A stretch of 64,000 nucleotides of DNA from Frigoribacterium sp. JB110. GTDB lineage: Bacteria > Actinomycetota > Actinomycetes > Actinomycetales > Microbacteriaceae. Of this stretch, positions 25,618-34,179 are shown piece after piece. The stretch spans positions 248,001 through 312,000 of the forward strand of contig NZ_FUIA01000025.1 in assembly GCF_900163665.1 (NCBI RefSeq), in the 5' to 3' direction. Positions within the stretch are counted from its first letter, which is position 1. Each line of letters starts with the position of its first letter. The position numbers were made by a program, and so were the translations under genes. Below the pieces are notes generated by a model that saw only the letters and a list, made by a program, of their open reading frames with translations, had not been told where the DNA came from and searched no databases.

Positions 25618-26835
25618 GTGGCGGTCGGACCAGCCGTGACAGTCCCGCAGCGATGGGAGACCCACAGCCTCTTGCCCGTTCTCGTCGACGCCCTCTCTCT
25701 GACCGAGGCTGACGAGGAAGTGCAGCGGTTGGTCGAGGCCTTCGGCGGCGAACCTGCCTCGGTCGCCGAGCACGACCTGGGGGAGCCTGTGACCCGGGTG
25801 CGGAAGCTGCGGTTCTCCTCGGGCGGGGAGATCGTGCTGTACGACGGAGCGGTGGTCGGCGCGATCCTTCACGTGAAGCCCGCCCCCGGATGTCCCGGCG
25901 TGGTCGACCTCGGGCAGTGGATCGCAGGGGTCACGAATGCTGCGACTCTGGATGACCTCAAGGCCGCGCTCGAGCTGCCCGTCCGCTTCGCCGGATTCTC
26001 CTCCCCGTACGTCGCCGTGGGTCACGGGTATGCCCGGTTCCGCTTCGCCCGGCGAGACGGCAGCGGTGGGTGGAAGGATCCGGGGAACCTGACGGGAATC
26101 GTCGTCACTGGGAAGACGCCTGGTCTCACCATGATCGACGGGGATGAGTGCCCGAGATGCAGCGACCTGCTGGTGCGCGGTGAGGGCGGGGTCGACGTCG
26201 ACGCCACCATCGGCCGGCTCGAGGTCGCCGTGTCGTCCCGTGCGATCGAGGAAGATGCTCACTGGGCGTCGCTCGGCGACCTGACGGCGATCCACGCATC
26301 CGGCTTGATGGAGCGTGCCGAGAGCCAGTTGAGGTGCCGAACGTGCAGGCGCATCATCTGTCTCACGCTGTACCGCGACGGGCCGGCGACGTTCGGCTAC
26401 CACGTTCTCGACGATGCGATGCGGAGACCGATGGAGTCGATCCCGCCGGTGGAGCAGTGGGGATCGGCCGAACGCATCGCAATGGCTCAGGCAGCGATGC
26501 AGTATGTCGACCACGAGCCAGGAAGCTGGTTCCTGGCCAGACAGGGCGATACCCTCTACTTCGACGCGCGCTACTCTCTCGGCGTCGCTGACGATTCTGC
26601 GTTGATAGCGCTGAACGGGGAGGAGCGCGAGGGGTACCGCACCGGTGGGCGCTCGTACCTCGCGGAGCTCGCGAAGAGGATGCAGGCGAAACCTGCTGGC
26701 CGAAGGGGATCGCCGTACTACTCACGCGACCTGTCCCGGCGCGGAGGTGAATCCGGCCGCGACTACCGTGGCGAGTTCACAGCCGCGATCAAGAACCACA
26801 CTTGGCGGGCCGAGCAACGCGCCCGCCGCACGTAG
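25618..26835 (+). CDS. Hypothetical protein with two separated Cys pairs
   Basis: Cassette J. The 405-residue soluble protein is of unknown family. An N-terminal part (to about 150) includes LRFSSGGEIVLYDGAVVGAILHVKP and GQWIAGVTNAATLDDLKAAL, which resembles the repeat-type folds of some immunity proteins. CPRCSD (about 179) and CRTCRR (about 242) could form a split zinc ribbon. The C-terminus is basic. It starts with GTG. Its size and neighbours (SnoaL-like gene, ankyrin scar) fit accessory DNA. I cannot assign a function. Confidence 0.65.
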   Translation: MAVGPAVTVPQRWETHSLLPVLVDALSLTEADEEVQRLVEAFGGEPASVAEHDLGEPVTRVRKLRFSSGGEIVLYDGAVVGAILHVKPAPGCPGVVDLGQWIAGVTNAATLDDLKAALELPVRFAGFSSPYVAVGHGYARFRFARRDGSGGWKDPGNLTGIVVTGKTPGLTMIDGDECPRCSDLLVRGEGGVDVDATIGRLEVAVSSRAIEEDAHWASLGDLTAIHASGLMERAESQLRCRTCRRIICLTLYRDGPATFGYHVLDDAMRRPMESIPPVEQWGSAERIAMAQAAMQYVDHEPGSWFLARQGDTLYFDARYSLGVADDSALIALNGEEREGYRTGGRSYLAELAKRMQAKPAGRRGSPYYSRDLSRRGGESGRDYRGEFTAAIKNHTWRAEQRARRT

Positions 26836-26912
26836 TCGGCGACGTTGCCCAGCGTCGAGCCGTAGGCGGTGTCGGTGGCGGAGACGTCGGCCCCCGCGTC
26901 GATGACGCGTCG
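26820..26912 (-). pseudogene. Ankyrin-repeat protein remnant
   Basis: A minus-strand reading RRVIDAGADVSATDTAYG then STLGNVADYVRRA is the end of an ankyrin repeat (DAGADV.ATDTAYG matches the usual hairpin loop). No complete repeat unit or start is present, and it overlaps the last 16 bp of the hypothetical gene. It is a scar of a lost ankyrin gene, which may itself have been an immunity protein. Confidence 0.55.
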
Positions 26913-26940
26913 GGAGGAAGACAGTGCTGATCCCGTGGCA

Positions 26941-26988
26941 GACGTTGGTCTGTATCGGAACGTGGCGGAGTTCCGCTTCAATGTGTGG
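26941..26988 (+). repeat. R11: array repeat
   Basis: GACGTTGGTCTGTATCGGAA followed by CGTGGCGGAGTTCCGCTTCA and ATGTGTGG. GGAACGTGGCGGAGTTCC is a hairpin. It encodes NVAEFRFNVW. GTGGCAGACG precedes both R11 and the decayed R16. Closes cassette J. Confidence 0.95.
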
Positions 26989-27007
26989 TCGTGTTCCGTA
27001 TCAACGT
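26985..27007 (+). repeat. R11b: second core directly abutting R11
   Basis: GTGGTCGTGTTCCGTATCAA followed by CGT overlaps the end of R11 and repeats the core with 4 changes; it encodes VVFRINV. It has no left arm of its own. It may be a zero-length cassette scar or the residue of an excision. Confidence 0.6.
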
Positions 27008-27041
27008 CGCTTGTTCGCGTAGACCAGTGCCGGGAATCCGC

Positions 27042-27410
27042 TCAGGCGGAGCGGCGATCTTTGCGAAGCCCAATGGCAATTCCTGCGTCGATGATGAACA
27101 GTGCACACATCGCGACGGCGCTGCGCCGGCGACTGTTGCGCACGTACTCGCGCGCGAACAGAAGGTGGAGCAGGGCGCGCGCCGCCACGGCACGCCATCG
27201 CCAGCGTGATGACCGGCCAGCGATGATCGTGATGCCGAGGCCCAAGTCGGCGGTCCCGAGCGCGCGGCGACCTACGATGTCGGTGTCCGTCAAGCCGAGC
27301 CATCGCCCGCTTGTGAGCGGTGCGACGCTCAGGAAGCCGCCGAGGGCCACGGAGACCGCCCCAACACCATCAGCGGCGAAGGCGAGAGAGGCGCCTTTGG
27401 ATACCGGCAT
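27042..27410 (-). CDS. Small integral membrane protein (DUF4267-like)
   Basis: Cassette K. The 122-residue protein has about four hydrophobic segments (FAADGVGAVSVALGGFLSVAP, LGTADLGLGITIIAG, AVAMCALFIIDAGIAIGL) separated by basic loops. The layout resembles DUF4267-type proteins, often found with oxidoreductases and TetR regulators, as here. Its stop is 35 bp from R11b. There is no clear partner gene on its strand. Confidence 0.65.
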   Translation of the reverse strand: MPVSKGASLAFAADGVGAVSVALGGFLSVAPLTSGRWLGLTDTDIVGRRALGTADLGLGITIIAGRSSRWRWRAVAARALLHLLFAREYVRNSRRRSAVAMCALFIIDAGIAIGLRKDRRSA

Positions 27411-27769
27411 GGGGAGACTCTATTGCAGTCGACCTGGCGTGGCGGGGAGAGGTGGAGCGTTCGATGCGCCTACCTGCACATGGCTCACCACGGGATTCGT
27501 CGCTGACGCTCTGCCGCTTCGTCGAGCCGGTCGTACATGTGCTGGTGGAGGGTGGAACAGCCGCCGTAGCTGCAATGCTCACCGGTTCCCTCCGTTGCTG
27601 GAAGGGCGAGCAGCGTGCTCGAGCAGTGACGATGATTTCCCCGGGGCCGGCTATGGGAACATGTCCCTGGAGGCCGTCGCCCGCCGACGAAATCGAGCGG
27701 AACCATCGGTGAGACCTGCGATAGCGCTCTCGTCGAGTCCACGATCGGGGCGGTTAAGAACGACGCCAT
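27411..27769. other. 359 bp without a recognisable gene
   Basis: Open frames exist on both strands but none has a plausible start, ribosome site or protein-like composition. It separates the small membrane protein from the NmrA-type gene inside cassette K and may contain decayed sequence. Confidence 0.3.
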
Positions 27770-28627
27770 TCATGACGGTTCATTCAGGCCCTTCAGCTGA
27801 TCGGTGATGCTGCGGGGTTCGCGCCCCAGGAGGCGCGAGAGCATGGGGTCCGAACCCGAGAAGTGTCCGCTCCTCGTGGCCTGGAACATCGACAGAGTGA
27901 AGCGGGCGACCGCCTCCGGCACACCGCTGGTCGTCGCATCGGACACCCATGTCTCGTCGTCGACGACGACGCGATCGATCTGGCGACCGGTGATCTCGGA
28001 TGCGGACGCTGCGAAATCCGCGAGAGTGACTGGCTTGGGCAGCGTCAGATCGATCGGGCCGTCGAACGGGTCGTCGGCAGTGAGGATCGTGGCGGCGGCC
28101 TCTGCGGCGTCTCTGCGATCGATCCAGGAGAAGGGACCGTCGGCGGGCATGGCGATCACGCCTGATTCCTGCCACGCACCGAGCAGCTGGGAGGGGTCGC
28201 CGTAGAAGCCGTTGCGCAACGAGGTCCAGGCGACTCCGGAAGCCTGGAGATGCTGCTCGGTGGCGGCATGGATCGCGAGCGGTGGGTAGGGCGTGTCGAA
28301 AGCTGTCCCATGGGCGCTCGTGTACAAGATCCGCTGTGCTCCTGCGTTGACGGCAGCATCGATGGCCCTGTGGTGCTGCGCGACGACGTCAGAAGAGAGG
28401 TCGCTCGAGGAGACCAGGAGAACCTGCTCGGCGTCAGCGAAGGAGTGGCGCAGGGCCGCGGGGTCGTCGTAGCTTCCTTGCCGCACGCGGACTCCTCGAT
28501 CGGCCAGGTGCGCCGCACGCGCGGGGTCGCGGACGCTGACGCCGATCTGGTGTGGCGGTATTCGCTTGAGGAGGTGGTCGACCGTGGCCCCATTGAGGGT
28601 GCCTGTGGCTCCGGTGACAACGATCAT
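27770..28627 (-). CDS. NmrA/QorB-like NAD(P)-binding protein
   Basis: Cassette K. The 285-residue atypical SDR has the N-terminal TGATGTLNGATVDHLL and lacks the YxxxK catalytic pair, like NmrA and NAD(P)H:quinone oxidoreductase QorB. Such proteins sense the NADP redox state or reduce quinones. AAAGGACC precedes the ATG. It is divergent from a TetR regulator, with two perfect inverted repeats in the 165 bp between them. Confidence 0.92.
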   Translation of the reverse strand: MIVVTGATGTLNGATVDHLLKRIPPHQIGVSVRDPARAAHLADRGVRVRQGSYDDPAALRHSFADAEQVLLVSSSDLSSDVVAQHHRAIDAAVNAGAQRILYTSAHGTAFDTPYPPLAIHAATEQHLQASGVAWTSLRNGFYGDPSQLLGAWQESGVIAMPADGPFSWIDRRDAAEAAATILTADDPFDGPIDLTLPKPVTLADFAASASEITGRQIDRVVVDDETWVSDATTSGVPEAVARFTLSMFQATRSGHFSGSDPMLSRLLGREPRSITDQLKGLNEPS

Positions 28628-28696
28628 CTGAAGGTCCTTTCATGGGGCAGTGATCCGGCGCGCTGCTTGCTCGAGCGTCGGGCGAGCGGCGAACCT

Positions 28697-28767
28697 GAAA
28701 TTGACTGTCGTGGTCAATTTCCTGGTGATCCATCCTGCACTAACTTGACTGGTAAGATCAAGTTAGT
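28697..28767. promoter_or_regulatory. Two perfect inverted repeats in the NmrA/TetR promoter
   Basis: First site: GAAATTGAC (28697-28705) and GTCAATTTC (28713-28721), 7-nt spacer. Second site: ACTAACTTGA (28739-28748) and TCAAGTTAGT (28758-28767), 9-nt spacer. They share TTGA/TCAA half-sites and probably bind the TetR protein to control both divergent genes. Confidence 0.75.
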
Positions 28768-28792
28768 CGTCGATCCGGAAGGAGCTTGCGTC

Positions 28793-29404
28793 GTGTCCGA
28801 CTTCCGAGGTGCGCCCGTTCTCCGTGCGGATGCCCGCCGAAACGTCGATCGGATCCGGCATGCGGCGGTGCAGGTGTTCCGGGAGCGGGGATTCTCCGCG
28901 CCGCTCGAAGAGATCGCCGCGGCAGCGAACGTGAGCAAGGCGACCATCTTCAATCGTCTCGGCGGGAGAGTCGGGCTGATCGATGCCGTCATCGACGACG
29001 TCGTCGCGGCGGAGCTGCGGGCTGTCATCGATGATGCGCGGTCCGTCGTCGAGGTCCGAGAGCGGATCCGCATCTACATCGGTGCGCTCCGGGATCTGCA
29101 GTATCGACTTCCAGCAGTCAACGATGTCCTGTTGCAGGAGTACCGCGACTCCGAGCCTCTGCTCGCCCTGTGCGATGCCGGAACGACCTTCCACGACAGC
29201 CTTGTCGCGCAAGGGCATTCTGCAGGCGTTTTGGTTCACGACTTCACGTCCGCAGACTTCCAGGCACTCGCCCGAGACAACGCACTGGCGCTCAAGTACG
29301 GTGGTCGCCCGCCTCGCGCTGACTACGATCGCAGAACCGCGTTCGTCCTCGGCGGGATCTGCTCATCGGTGAGTGCACCGGCCCTCCCTCGCGGGCACAG
29401 TTAG
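28793..29404 (+). CDS. TetR family regulator
   Basis: Cassette K. The 203-residue protein has the TetR DNA-binding region (RNVDRIRHAAVQVFRERGF; LEEIAAAANVSKATIFNRLG) and a helical ligand domain. The start is GTG after GGAAGGAGCTTGCGTC; the much longer upstream frame covers the promoter and is not used. It controls the divergent NmrA-like gene and probably itself through the two inverted repeats just upstream. R12 begins 7 bp after its stop. Confidence 0.92.
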   Translation: MSDFRGAPVLRADARRNVDRIRHAAVQVFRERGFSAPLEEIAAAANVSKATIFNRLGGRVGLIDAVIDDVVAAELRAVIDDARSVVEVRERIRIYIGALRDLQYRLPAVNDVLLQEYRDSEPLLALCDAGTTFHDSLVAQGHSAGVLVHDFTSADFQALARDNALALKYGGRPPRADYDRRTAFVLGGICSSVSAPALPRGHS

Positions 29405-29410
29405 ACGGCC

Positions 29411-29451
29411 CAACGTACGGAGACGTGGTGGAGTTCCGGTTCAACGTGCAG
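29411..29451 (+). repeat. R12: array repeat
   Basis: CAACGTACGGAGACGTGGTG followed by GAGTTCCGGTTCAACGTGCA and G. The core is perfect; the left arm is diverged (GGAGAC). It encodes [10 protein letters not shown]. Closes cassette K. The next 230 bp before the PoNi-like gene hold no other gene. Confidence 0.92.
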
Positions 29452-29681
29452 AGGTGCTCCGGTTCCGAGTTCGGTATCGATGACAGGCAGTCATCTACGG
29501 GCGAATTCGTTCCGATGGAACGTCGGCGGCTCCGTCTCTCGTCCGCTCTTCTCGAGATTCGACCCCTTCGTCGCAGCAGCACGAACTGAGAGATGCTCGG
29601 CCCGTGGTGTGGTGGCTAGAGTGTTCAGCGGTGAGTTCGGGAGCCTGAGCTCACGGATTCGGTGTCGATCAGGGAGGACGC

Positions 29682-30938
29682 ATGACGAATGCGATCCGCG
29701 ATGACCGCGTTGACCCTGAGTACCTCGACAACCTGCTCTTCGTCACGGGAAGGGCAATTGAGAATCGGCGCTCTCGAGGTCGAGAGCAGTTGCGGATATG
29801 GGACGCGCGTACCGTCTGTCGTGACGAAAGCACGTACCTGACGCGCCGCTACACGTCCGGGGTGCCCGTCCGTGAACTCGCTGACACGCTCGACGGGTGG
29901 GCGGAGGTCTTCGCCGCCGCTGTGCAGTCACGGGAGGACTCACCCGATGGCACCCCCGGCTCGATCGCCGAGATCGAGGACCGACTGCTGTTATGTGCGA
30001 CGGCGGATCTCGCGCTCGCGGCGACAAGTCTCGGTCGCGCTGATATCGCAACATCGATTCTGGAGCATCCCGCGGTCGCGGCGTCGCCGGCACGTATTTT
30101 CGACGCCCTCGCGGTCATTCACGGTGTCTCCCGTCCGGTGAGCGAGCGCGACAGGCTGTCGTCGATCTTCGGCCCATGGTTGAAAGTCGGGAATGCCGCC
30201 GCCGACCGTCGACAGGAAGCATTCGAACGCTACGTGAGCGGATGGCGGAAACACGCAGAGAAACCGAGGGCGCTGCACCCCGTCGATGAGACCTTCACGG
30301 GGGCGTGGTCGTTCGAGGCGGTCGTGTTGGCGCAGGTGTTCGGGCTTGACGATGGGCCCGAACGTGACGTGCCTGAGTACCCTGTCGCCCTCGCCGACTA
30401 TGCCCGTAAGGCACGGCTCCCGCGGCTGAGCACCGATGTGCAACTTCCCGGACCGTGGAAAAAGCCGCCGAAGGCCATCCAGCAGAAGGCGACTGCCGCG
30501 GCGGTCGCAGTATCGGGCGAGCCGACGAGATCCGATCTCGCCGCTCTGTTGACACCGGTCGGCGATGAGGTCTCGGAGGCATCGACGATCGAGGAGCTGC
30601 TCGATGTCGCGGTCGAGGCGGGAACTGTCGTCGTGGTCGATTGGACAGGCGCGGAGCCCGCGGAAACAGGTGCCCTGTTGCAGATTGCGTGCAAAAGGCT
30701 GGGGATTCCGGTTCCCAGCCAGACCCCGGGGACGGTCCCGACGTCGTTCGAAATGGCACTGGTGCGGTTCGATTCGTGGTTGGAGCCAGTCGGTGTGCGT
30801 CTGGTCGACGTTGACGTCGGCGCCGATCAGGTCCTGGTCGCCCCGGTGCTCGCCGCGAATCATGAGACTTTCGCTGGGCGCGTGATCGACGGGTATCGGG
30901 TTCGTTCGATGGAGCAGCTCGCCGCCGACCAGGCGTAG
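29682..30938 (+). CDS. PoNi-like immunity protein (DUF1910/DUF1911) with extra C-terminal domain
   Basis: Cassette L (single gene). The N-terminal 220 residues follow the DUF1910-DUF1911 layout of PoNi proteins, which neutralise PoNe DNase toxins: helical DNLLFVTGRAIENRRSRG and YTSGVPVRELADTLDGW, then GAWSFEAVVLAQVFGLDD and YPVALADYARKA. The C-terminal part (from about 285, TIEELLDVAVEAGTVVVVDW) looks like a separate alpha/beta domain of unknown kind. AGGGAGGACGC precedes the ATG. No toxin is nearby, so it is an orphan. Confidence 0.7.
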   Translation: MTNAIRDDRVDPEYLDNLLFVTGRAIENRRSRGREQLRIWDARTVCRDESTYLTRRYTSGVPVRELADTLDGWAEVFAAAVQSREDSPDGTPGSIAEIEDRLLLCATADLALAATSLGRADIATSILEHPAVAASPARIFDALAVIHGVSRPVSERDRLSSIFGPWLKVGNAAADRRQEAFERYVSGWRKHAEKPRALHPVDETFTGAWSFEAVVLAQVFGLDDGPERDVPEYPVALADYARKARLPRLSTDVQLPGPWKKPPKAIQQKATAAAVAVSGEPTRSDLAALLTPVGDEVSEASTIEELLDVAVEAGTVVVVDWTGAEPAETGALLQIACKRLGIPVPSQTPGTVPTSFEMALVRFDSWLEPVGVRLVDVDVGADQVLVAPVLAANHETFAGRVIDGYRVRSMEQLAADQA

Positions 30939-30990
30939 CGTTCCGCTGGGCGTATGCGGCATGGAAGCCGATAGGAACGATGCCCTGGCG

Positions 30991-31032
30991 AATCACGTGC
31001 CGTCTCGCGTGGAGTCCCGGTTCAACATATGG
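30991..31032 (+). repeat. R13: degenerate array repeat
   Basis: AATCACGTGCCGTCTCGCGT followed by GGAGTCCCGGTTCAACATAT and GG. It encodes VESRFNIW. The left arm is mostly lost. Closes cassette L. Confidence 0.8.
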
Positions 31033-31086
31033 TCAGATTCTCCGGCCGGACCTCGTTCCGCTTTGCGGACCCCGTATGGTCGGTGG

Positions 31087-32175
31087 CTATCCTGCGTCCT
31101 GTTGCGCTGCCCCCTCCGTCCAAGCTTGCACTGTGCTCTGACTGGCGTCGCCGAGGGGTCCGACGACGTACTCGAGCTCGTCGCTGGAGAGCGGTTCGGC
31201 GGCGTCGACGGCCTCGAGAGTCTGCTCGACGGTGCTTGCCGTGACTGCGGTGTCCAGCAGGTACTGAGGCACCTCGTGGTCAGAGTCAAGGGTCCCCACC
31301 AGGGGTACACCGATGGCTGCGATGCGCGGGAAGACGCTGCCTGGAATGCCCACTGCCACATCGGCGCGGGCTGAGGCTTCTACGGAGCCTTCCTCAGCGA
31401 TCTCGAAGTCCTCCCAGAGCGAGGCGTCCTCGCGCGGGTGCAGGCCAACGAGAATCTCGTATCCTTCGTCTGCCAGCGCGTGGGCGGCGTCCAGCAGCAG
31501 TTCTGTTCCTGGGGCTGCTCCGCCGGTCTCGTCCGGGTAGGTCACGCTGGTCAGGATCAGGACGGTCTCGCCTTCGGGCTCCCAGCGGGGGTTCTGGTCC
31601 AGCTCCGGAATCCCGACGACGTCGATGTCTTCCTCATCGACCCCCAGGTGCACGGCGAAGGTTTCCTGCTCGGCTGGCGAACCCGCCGTGACGTGGACCA
31701 GTCTCGGCCGGATCGAGGCGGCGTGCTCGGCCTCTTCGGGTTGCAGATAGGCGGTGCTGCTGGCGACCACCGGCACGTCGGCGAACTCCTTGACCACCTC
31801 TGCAGGCCATTCCGTGGCGCCGTTGACCACCAGTACGTCGTAGTCGGACGGGTCTGCTTCCTCCAGCGGCACTGCCTGCGCGGCGGCTTCCTCATCCGCC
31901 TCCGACATGTCAGGGACGATCAGGTCGACACTGCCGCCCGTGGCCTCCACTTCCGCGACGACGTCTTCGACGTGATAAGCGCCCCACGGTTCGTTGGTCG
32001 CCACAGCGACGTCAAGGGACTCGGTCGCCAGCTCGGGATCCGCCCCAGCGGTGTTGTCGCCGTCTGACGCGGATGCGCACGAGGCGAGCGTGAGGCTGGC
32101 CGTGAGGAGCAGTGCTCCGCCGGCTGCTTTCCACGTGGGCCAGCGGTGGCTGATGCGGGCATTCGAAGTGTGCAT
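31087..32175 (-). CDS. Predicted lipoprotein of unknown function
   Basis: Cassette M. The 362-residue secreted protein has a signal peptide with lipobox LTLASC, placing the acylated Cys at 33, followed by a strongly acidic mature part. Its repeated alpha/beta pattern (LDVAVATNEPWGAYHVEDVV; YDVLVVNGATEWPAEVV; ETVLILTSVTYPDETGG; ILVGLHPREDASLW) resembles a two-domain glycosyltransferase-B-like or binding-protein fold, but I recognise no family. It lies downstream of, and on the same strand as, a TetR regulator. Confidence 0.75.
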   Translation of the reverse strand: MHTSNARISHRWPTWKAAGGALLLTASLTLASCASASDGDNTAGADPELATESLDVAVATNEPWGAYHVEDVVAEVEATGGSVDLIVPDMSEADEEAAAQAVPLEEADPSDYDVLVVNGATEWPAEVVKEFADVPVVASSTAYLQPEEAEHAASIRPRLVHVTAGSPAEQETFAVHLGVDEEDIDVVGIPELDQNPRWEPEGETVLILTSVTYPDETGGAAPGTELLLDAAHALADEGYEILVGLHPREDASLWEDFEIAEEGSVEASARADVAVGIPGSVFPRIAAIGVPLVGTLDSDHEVPQYLLDTAVTASTVEQTLEAVDAAEPLSSDELEYVVGPLGDASQSTVQAWTEGAAQQDAG

Positions 32176-32254
32176 GGTTGCATGGTGACCGGCGAAGGCA
32201 TACGGCAGGTGACGGACAGGTAGCGCGAGGTGCCGTTCGTCGCCCGCGCCAGGC

Positions 32255-32830
32255 CTACTCGTGGCGCACCAGCGCCCGATCGACGACCTCACGAAGCGCG
32301 GCGCGGCGTCGTGCGTGCTCCGGTTCTGGGTCTTCGGTCGAGGCGGCGAAGGTTGCGCTGATGGGTGACCAGGTGCCGGCAAGGGAGATCACCAGGGCAT
32401 AGACCTCGTCGGGTCGGATGTCGTCGACGATTCGTCCGTCGGCCTGCGCCGTTGCGATGGCGTCGAACTTCGCATCGGAGTGGCCCGGGTGGGCGGAGAG
32501 GAGAGTGCCCGTCGGGACTCGCTCCAGGCGGTACCAGCTGGCGAGTCGCACGAGCTCCGGCTCTGTCAGGTACGAGTCGTACAGGGCGACTGCGTAGCCG
32601 GGCAGATCCTCGGCCGTGAAAGGGACCCTGTCGATGATGCGCACCAGGTGTCTGGCGAAGACGGCGTCGAAGAGTCCGTCCTTCGAGCCGTACCACCCGT
32701 ACATCTGCGCCTTGTTGACCTGCGACGCCGATGCCACCCGGTCGACTCGGGCTCCAGCGATCCCGTAGTTCGCGAACTCGGTGGTTGCCGCATCCAGCAG
32801 ACGATCCCTGCTGCGCTCTCCGTCTCTCAT
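32255..32830 (-). CDS. TetR family regulator
   Basis: Cassette M. The 191-residue protein has the TetR N-terminus (RDRLLDAATTEFANYGIAGARVDRVAS; NKAQMYGWYGSKDGL) and a C-terminal domain with SWYRLERVP, as in actinobacterial repressors of SDR genes. It is divergent from the SDR at 32874, 43 bp away, with a short perfect inverted repeat between the starts. Confidence 0.93.
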   Translation of the reverse strand: MRDGERSRDRLLDAATTEFANYGIAGARVDRVASASQVNKAQMYGWYGSKDGLFDAVFARHLVRIIDRVPFTAEDLPGYAVALYDSYLTEPELVRLASWYRLERVPTGTLLSAHPGHSDAKFDAIATAQADGRIVDDIRPDEVYALVISLAGTWSPISATFAASTEDPEPEHARRRAALREVVDRALVRHE

Positions 32831-32843
32831 GCCAACAGTGTAT

Positions 32844-32859
32844 AACTAACTATTTAGTT
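32844..32859. promoter_or_regulatory. TetR operator candidate
   Basis: AACTAA, CTAT, TTAGTT is a perfect 6-bp dyad in the 43 bp between the divergent TetR and SDR genes. It overlaps any promoter for either gene. Confidence 0.7.
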
Positions 32860-32873
32860 GCTACGTTGTCACC

Positions 32874-33845
32874 ATGAACCGAATCACGAACGACTTCGAC
32901 GACACGACAACCGCGATGCAGGTGATGGACGGACTGGATCTGGCCGGGCGGAGCGCAATCGTCACGGGCGCAGCCTCCGGCATCGGTGTGGAGACCGCGC
33001 GCGCTCTCGCCCACGGCGGAGCCCAGGTCACCCTCGCCGTGCGCGATATCGAGGCGGGGGAGAGGGCGAAAGTCGACATCGCCTTCACCAGCGGTCGGGA
33101 CGACGTCCGCGTGGCTTGGCTGGACCTCGCCGACCTCCGCAGCGTGGACGCTTTCACGCACGGTTGGCAGGGGCCGCTGCACATCCTCGTCAACAACGCA
33201 GGCGTGATGGACACGCCGCGGGGAACAACCGCACAGGGGTGGGAGACCCAGTTCGGCGTCAACCATCTGGGTCACTTCGCGCTGGCGACGGGCCTTCATG
33301 ACGGGCTGGCTGCCGCAGGTGATGCCCGCGTGGTGTCGGTCTCCTCGAGCGGCCACGCGGCCTCGCCGGTGGTGTTCGATGATCTGTTCTTCGAGCGACG
33401 CGATTACGAGCCCGGGCTGGCATACGGGCAGTCCAAGACCGCCAATGTGCTGTTCGCGGTCGAAGCGACCCGCCGCTGGGCCATGGACGGGATCACGGCG
33501 AACGCACTGACGCCCGGTGGCGTGTGGACGCCTCTGCAGCGGCACTGGAGTGCCGAGCGGCGCGCTGCCAATGAGGAGAATGCCCGCCAGGCAGAGGCGG
33601 CCGGGCTGTTCCGCATGAAGACCCCAGAGCAGGGGGCCGCGACATCGGTGTTCCTTGCCGCCTCACCCCAGCTCCACGGCATCGGAGGGCGCTACTTCGA
33701 GGACTGTCACGAGGCCGAGGTCGTCGATCAGCTCCGAGGCTTGGCCGGCGTCCTGCCGCATGCGCTGGACCGCGACGCCGCTCGGCAGCTCTGGGACGCC
33801 TCCGCGCAGCTGCTCGCCGCTGCGCGGACGGACATGGCCTCTTAG
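32874..33845 (+). CDS. Short-chain dehydrogenase/reductase
   Basis: Cassette M. The 323-residue enzyme has VTGAASGIG near 30-38, NNAGVM, and the catalytic AYGQSKTAN with Ser upstream in SVSSSGH. The long C-terminal region resembles retinol-dehydrogenase-like SDRs often placed next to TetR repressors in actinobacteria. The substrate is unknown. It is divergent from its probable TetR repressor. From its stop to R14 (33846-33974) no gene is seen. Confidence 0.94.
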   Translation: MNRITNDFDDTTTAMQVMDGLDLAGRSAIVTGAASGIGVETARALAHGGAQVTLAVRDIEAGERAKVDIAFTSGRDDVRVAWLDLADLRSVDAFTHGWQGPLHILVNNAGVMDTPRGTTAQGWETQFGVNHLGHFALATGLHDGLAAAGDARVVSVSSSGHAASPVVFDDLFFERRDYEPGLAYGQSKTANVLFAVEATRRWAMDGITANALTPGGVWTPLQRHWSAERRAANEENARQAEAAGLFRMKTPEQGAATSVFLAASPQLHGIGGRYFEDCHEAEVVDQLRGLAGVLPHALDRDAARQLWDASAQLLAAARTDMAS

Positions 33846-33974
33846 GCTGCCAGCGTCATTCCGTTTGAGTGATTTGGGCACCCCGATGGCCAGCGCCAGG
33901 GCTTCGCTCAGAGTCGGTGGAGTCGACCAGCGATGGTGTGGTGGACGAAGGGCTCCGTTCCACATCCGCGACGT

Positions 33975-34021
33975 GAGGTTGCACCGTGCTGGGAATCGGT
34001 GGACTCACATTCGACGTCTGA
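33975..34021 (+). repeat. R14: strongly degenerate array repeat
   Basis: GAGGTTGCACCGTGCTGGGA then ATCGGTGGACTCACATTCGA and CGTCTGA. It still aligns over its full length to the consensus but encodes VDSHSTSDA. Closes cassette M. Confidence 0.65.
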
Positions 34022-34055
34022 TGCTCACGCCGCCACGGCCTCTTCTGGGAGGGGC

Positions 34056-34155
34056 CTACGGCGCGATGATCTGCCAGAGGTGACCGTCGGGGTCGCTGCA
34101 GAGCGCCGTGTATCCCCACCACGTCGAAACCGAACGCATCGCGGTAGAAGGTCAT
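34056..34155 (-). pseudogene. VOC family scar with central deletion
   Basis: The start MTFYRDAFGFDVV of a VOC protein is joined within about 10 bp to the end WGYTALCSDPDGHLWQIIAP and a stop, in a different frame. About two thirds of the gene is missing from the middle. It lies 35 bp after R14. Confidence 0.6.
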
Positions 34156-34179
34156 TCGCCGTCTCGACCCGTGGCGGCC

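Noticed and set aside
33905..33930. GAGTCGGTGGAGTCGACCAG just before R14 resembles the repeat core
   Set aside because: Only about 10 bases match exactly and the second half diverges. It could be a decayed copy, but a chance match cannot be excluded, so it was not counted.
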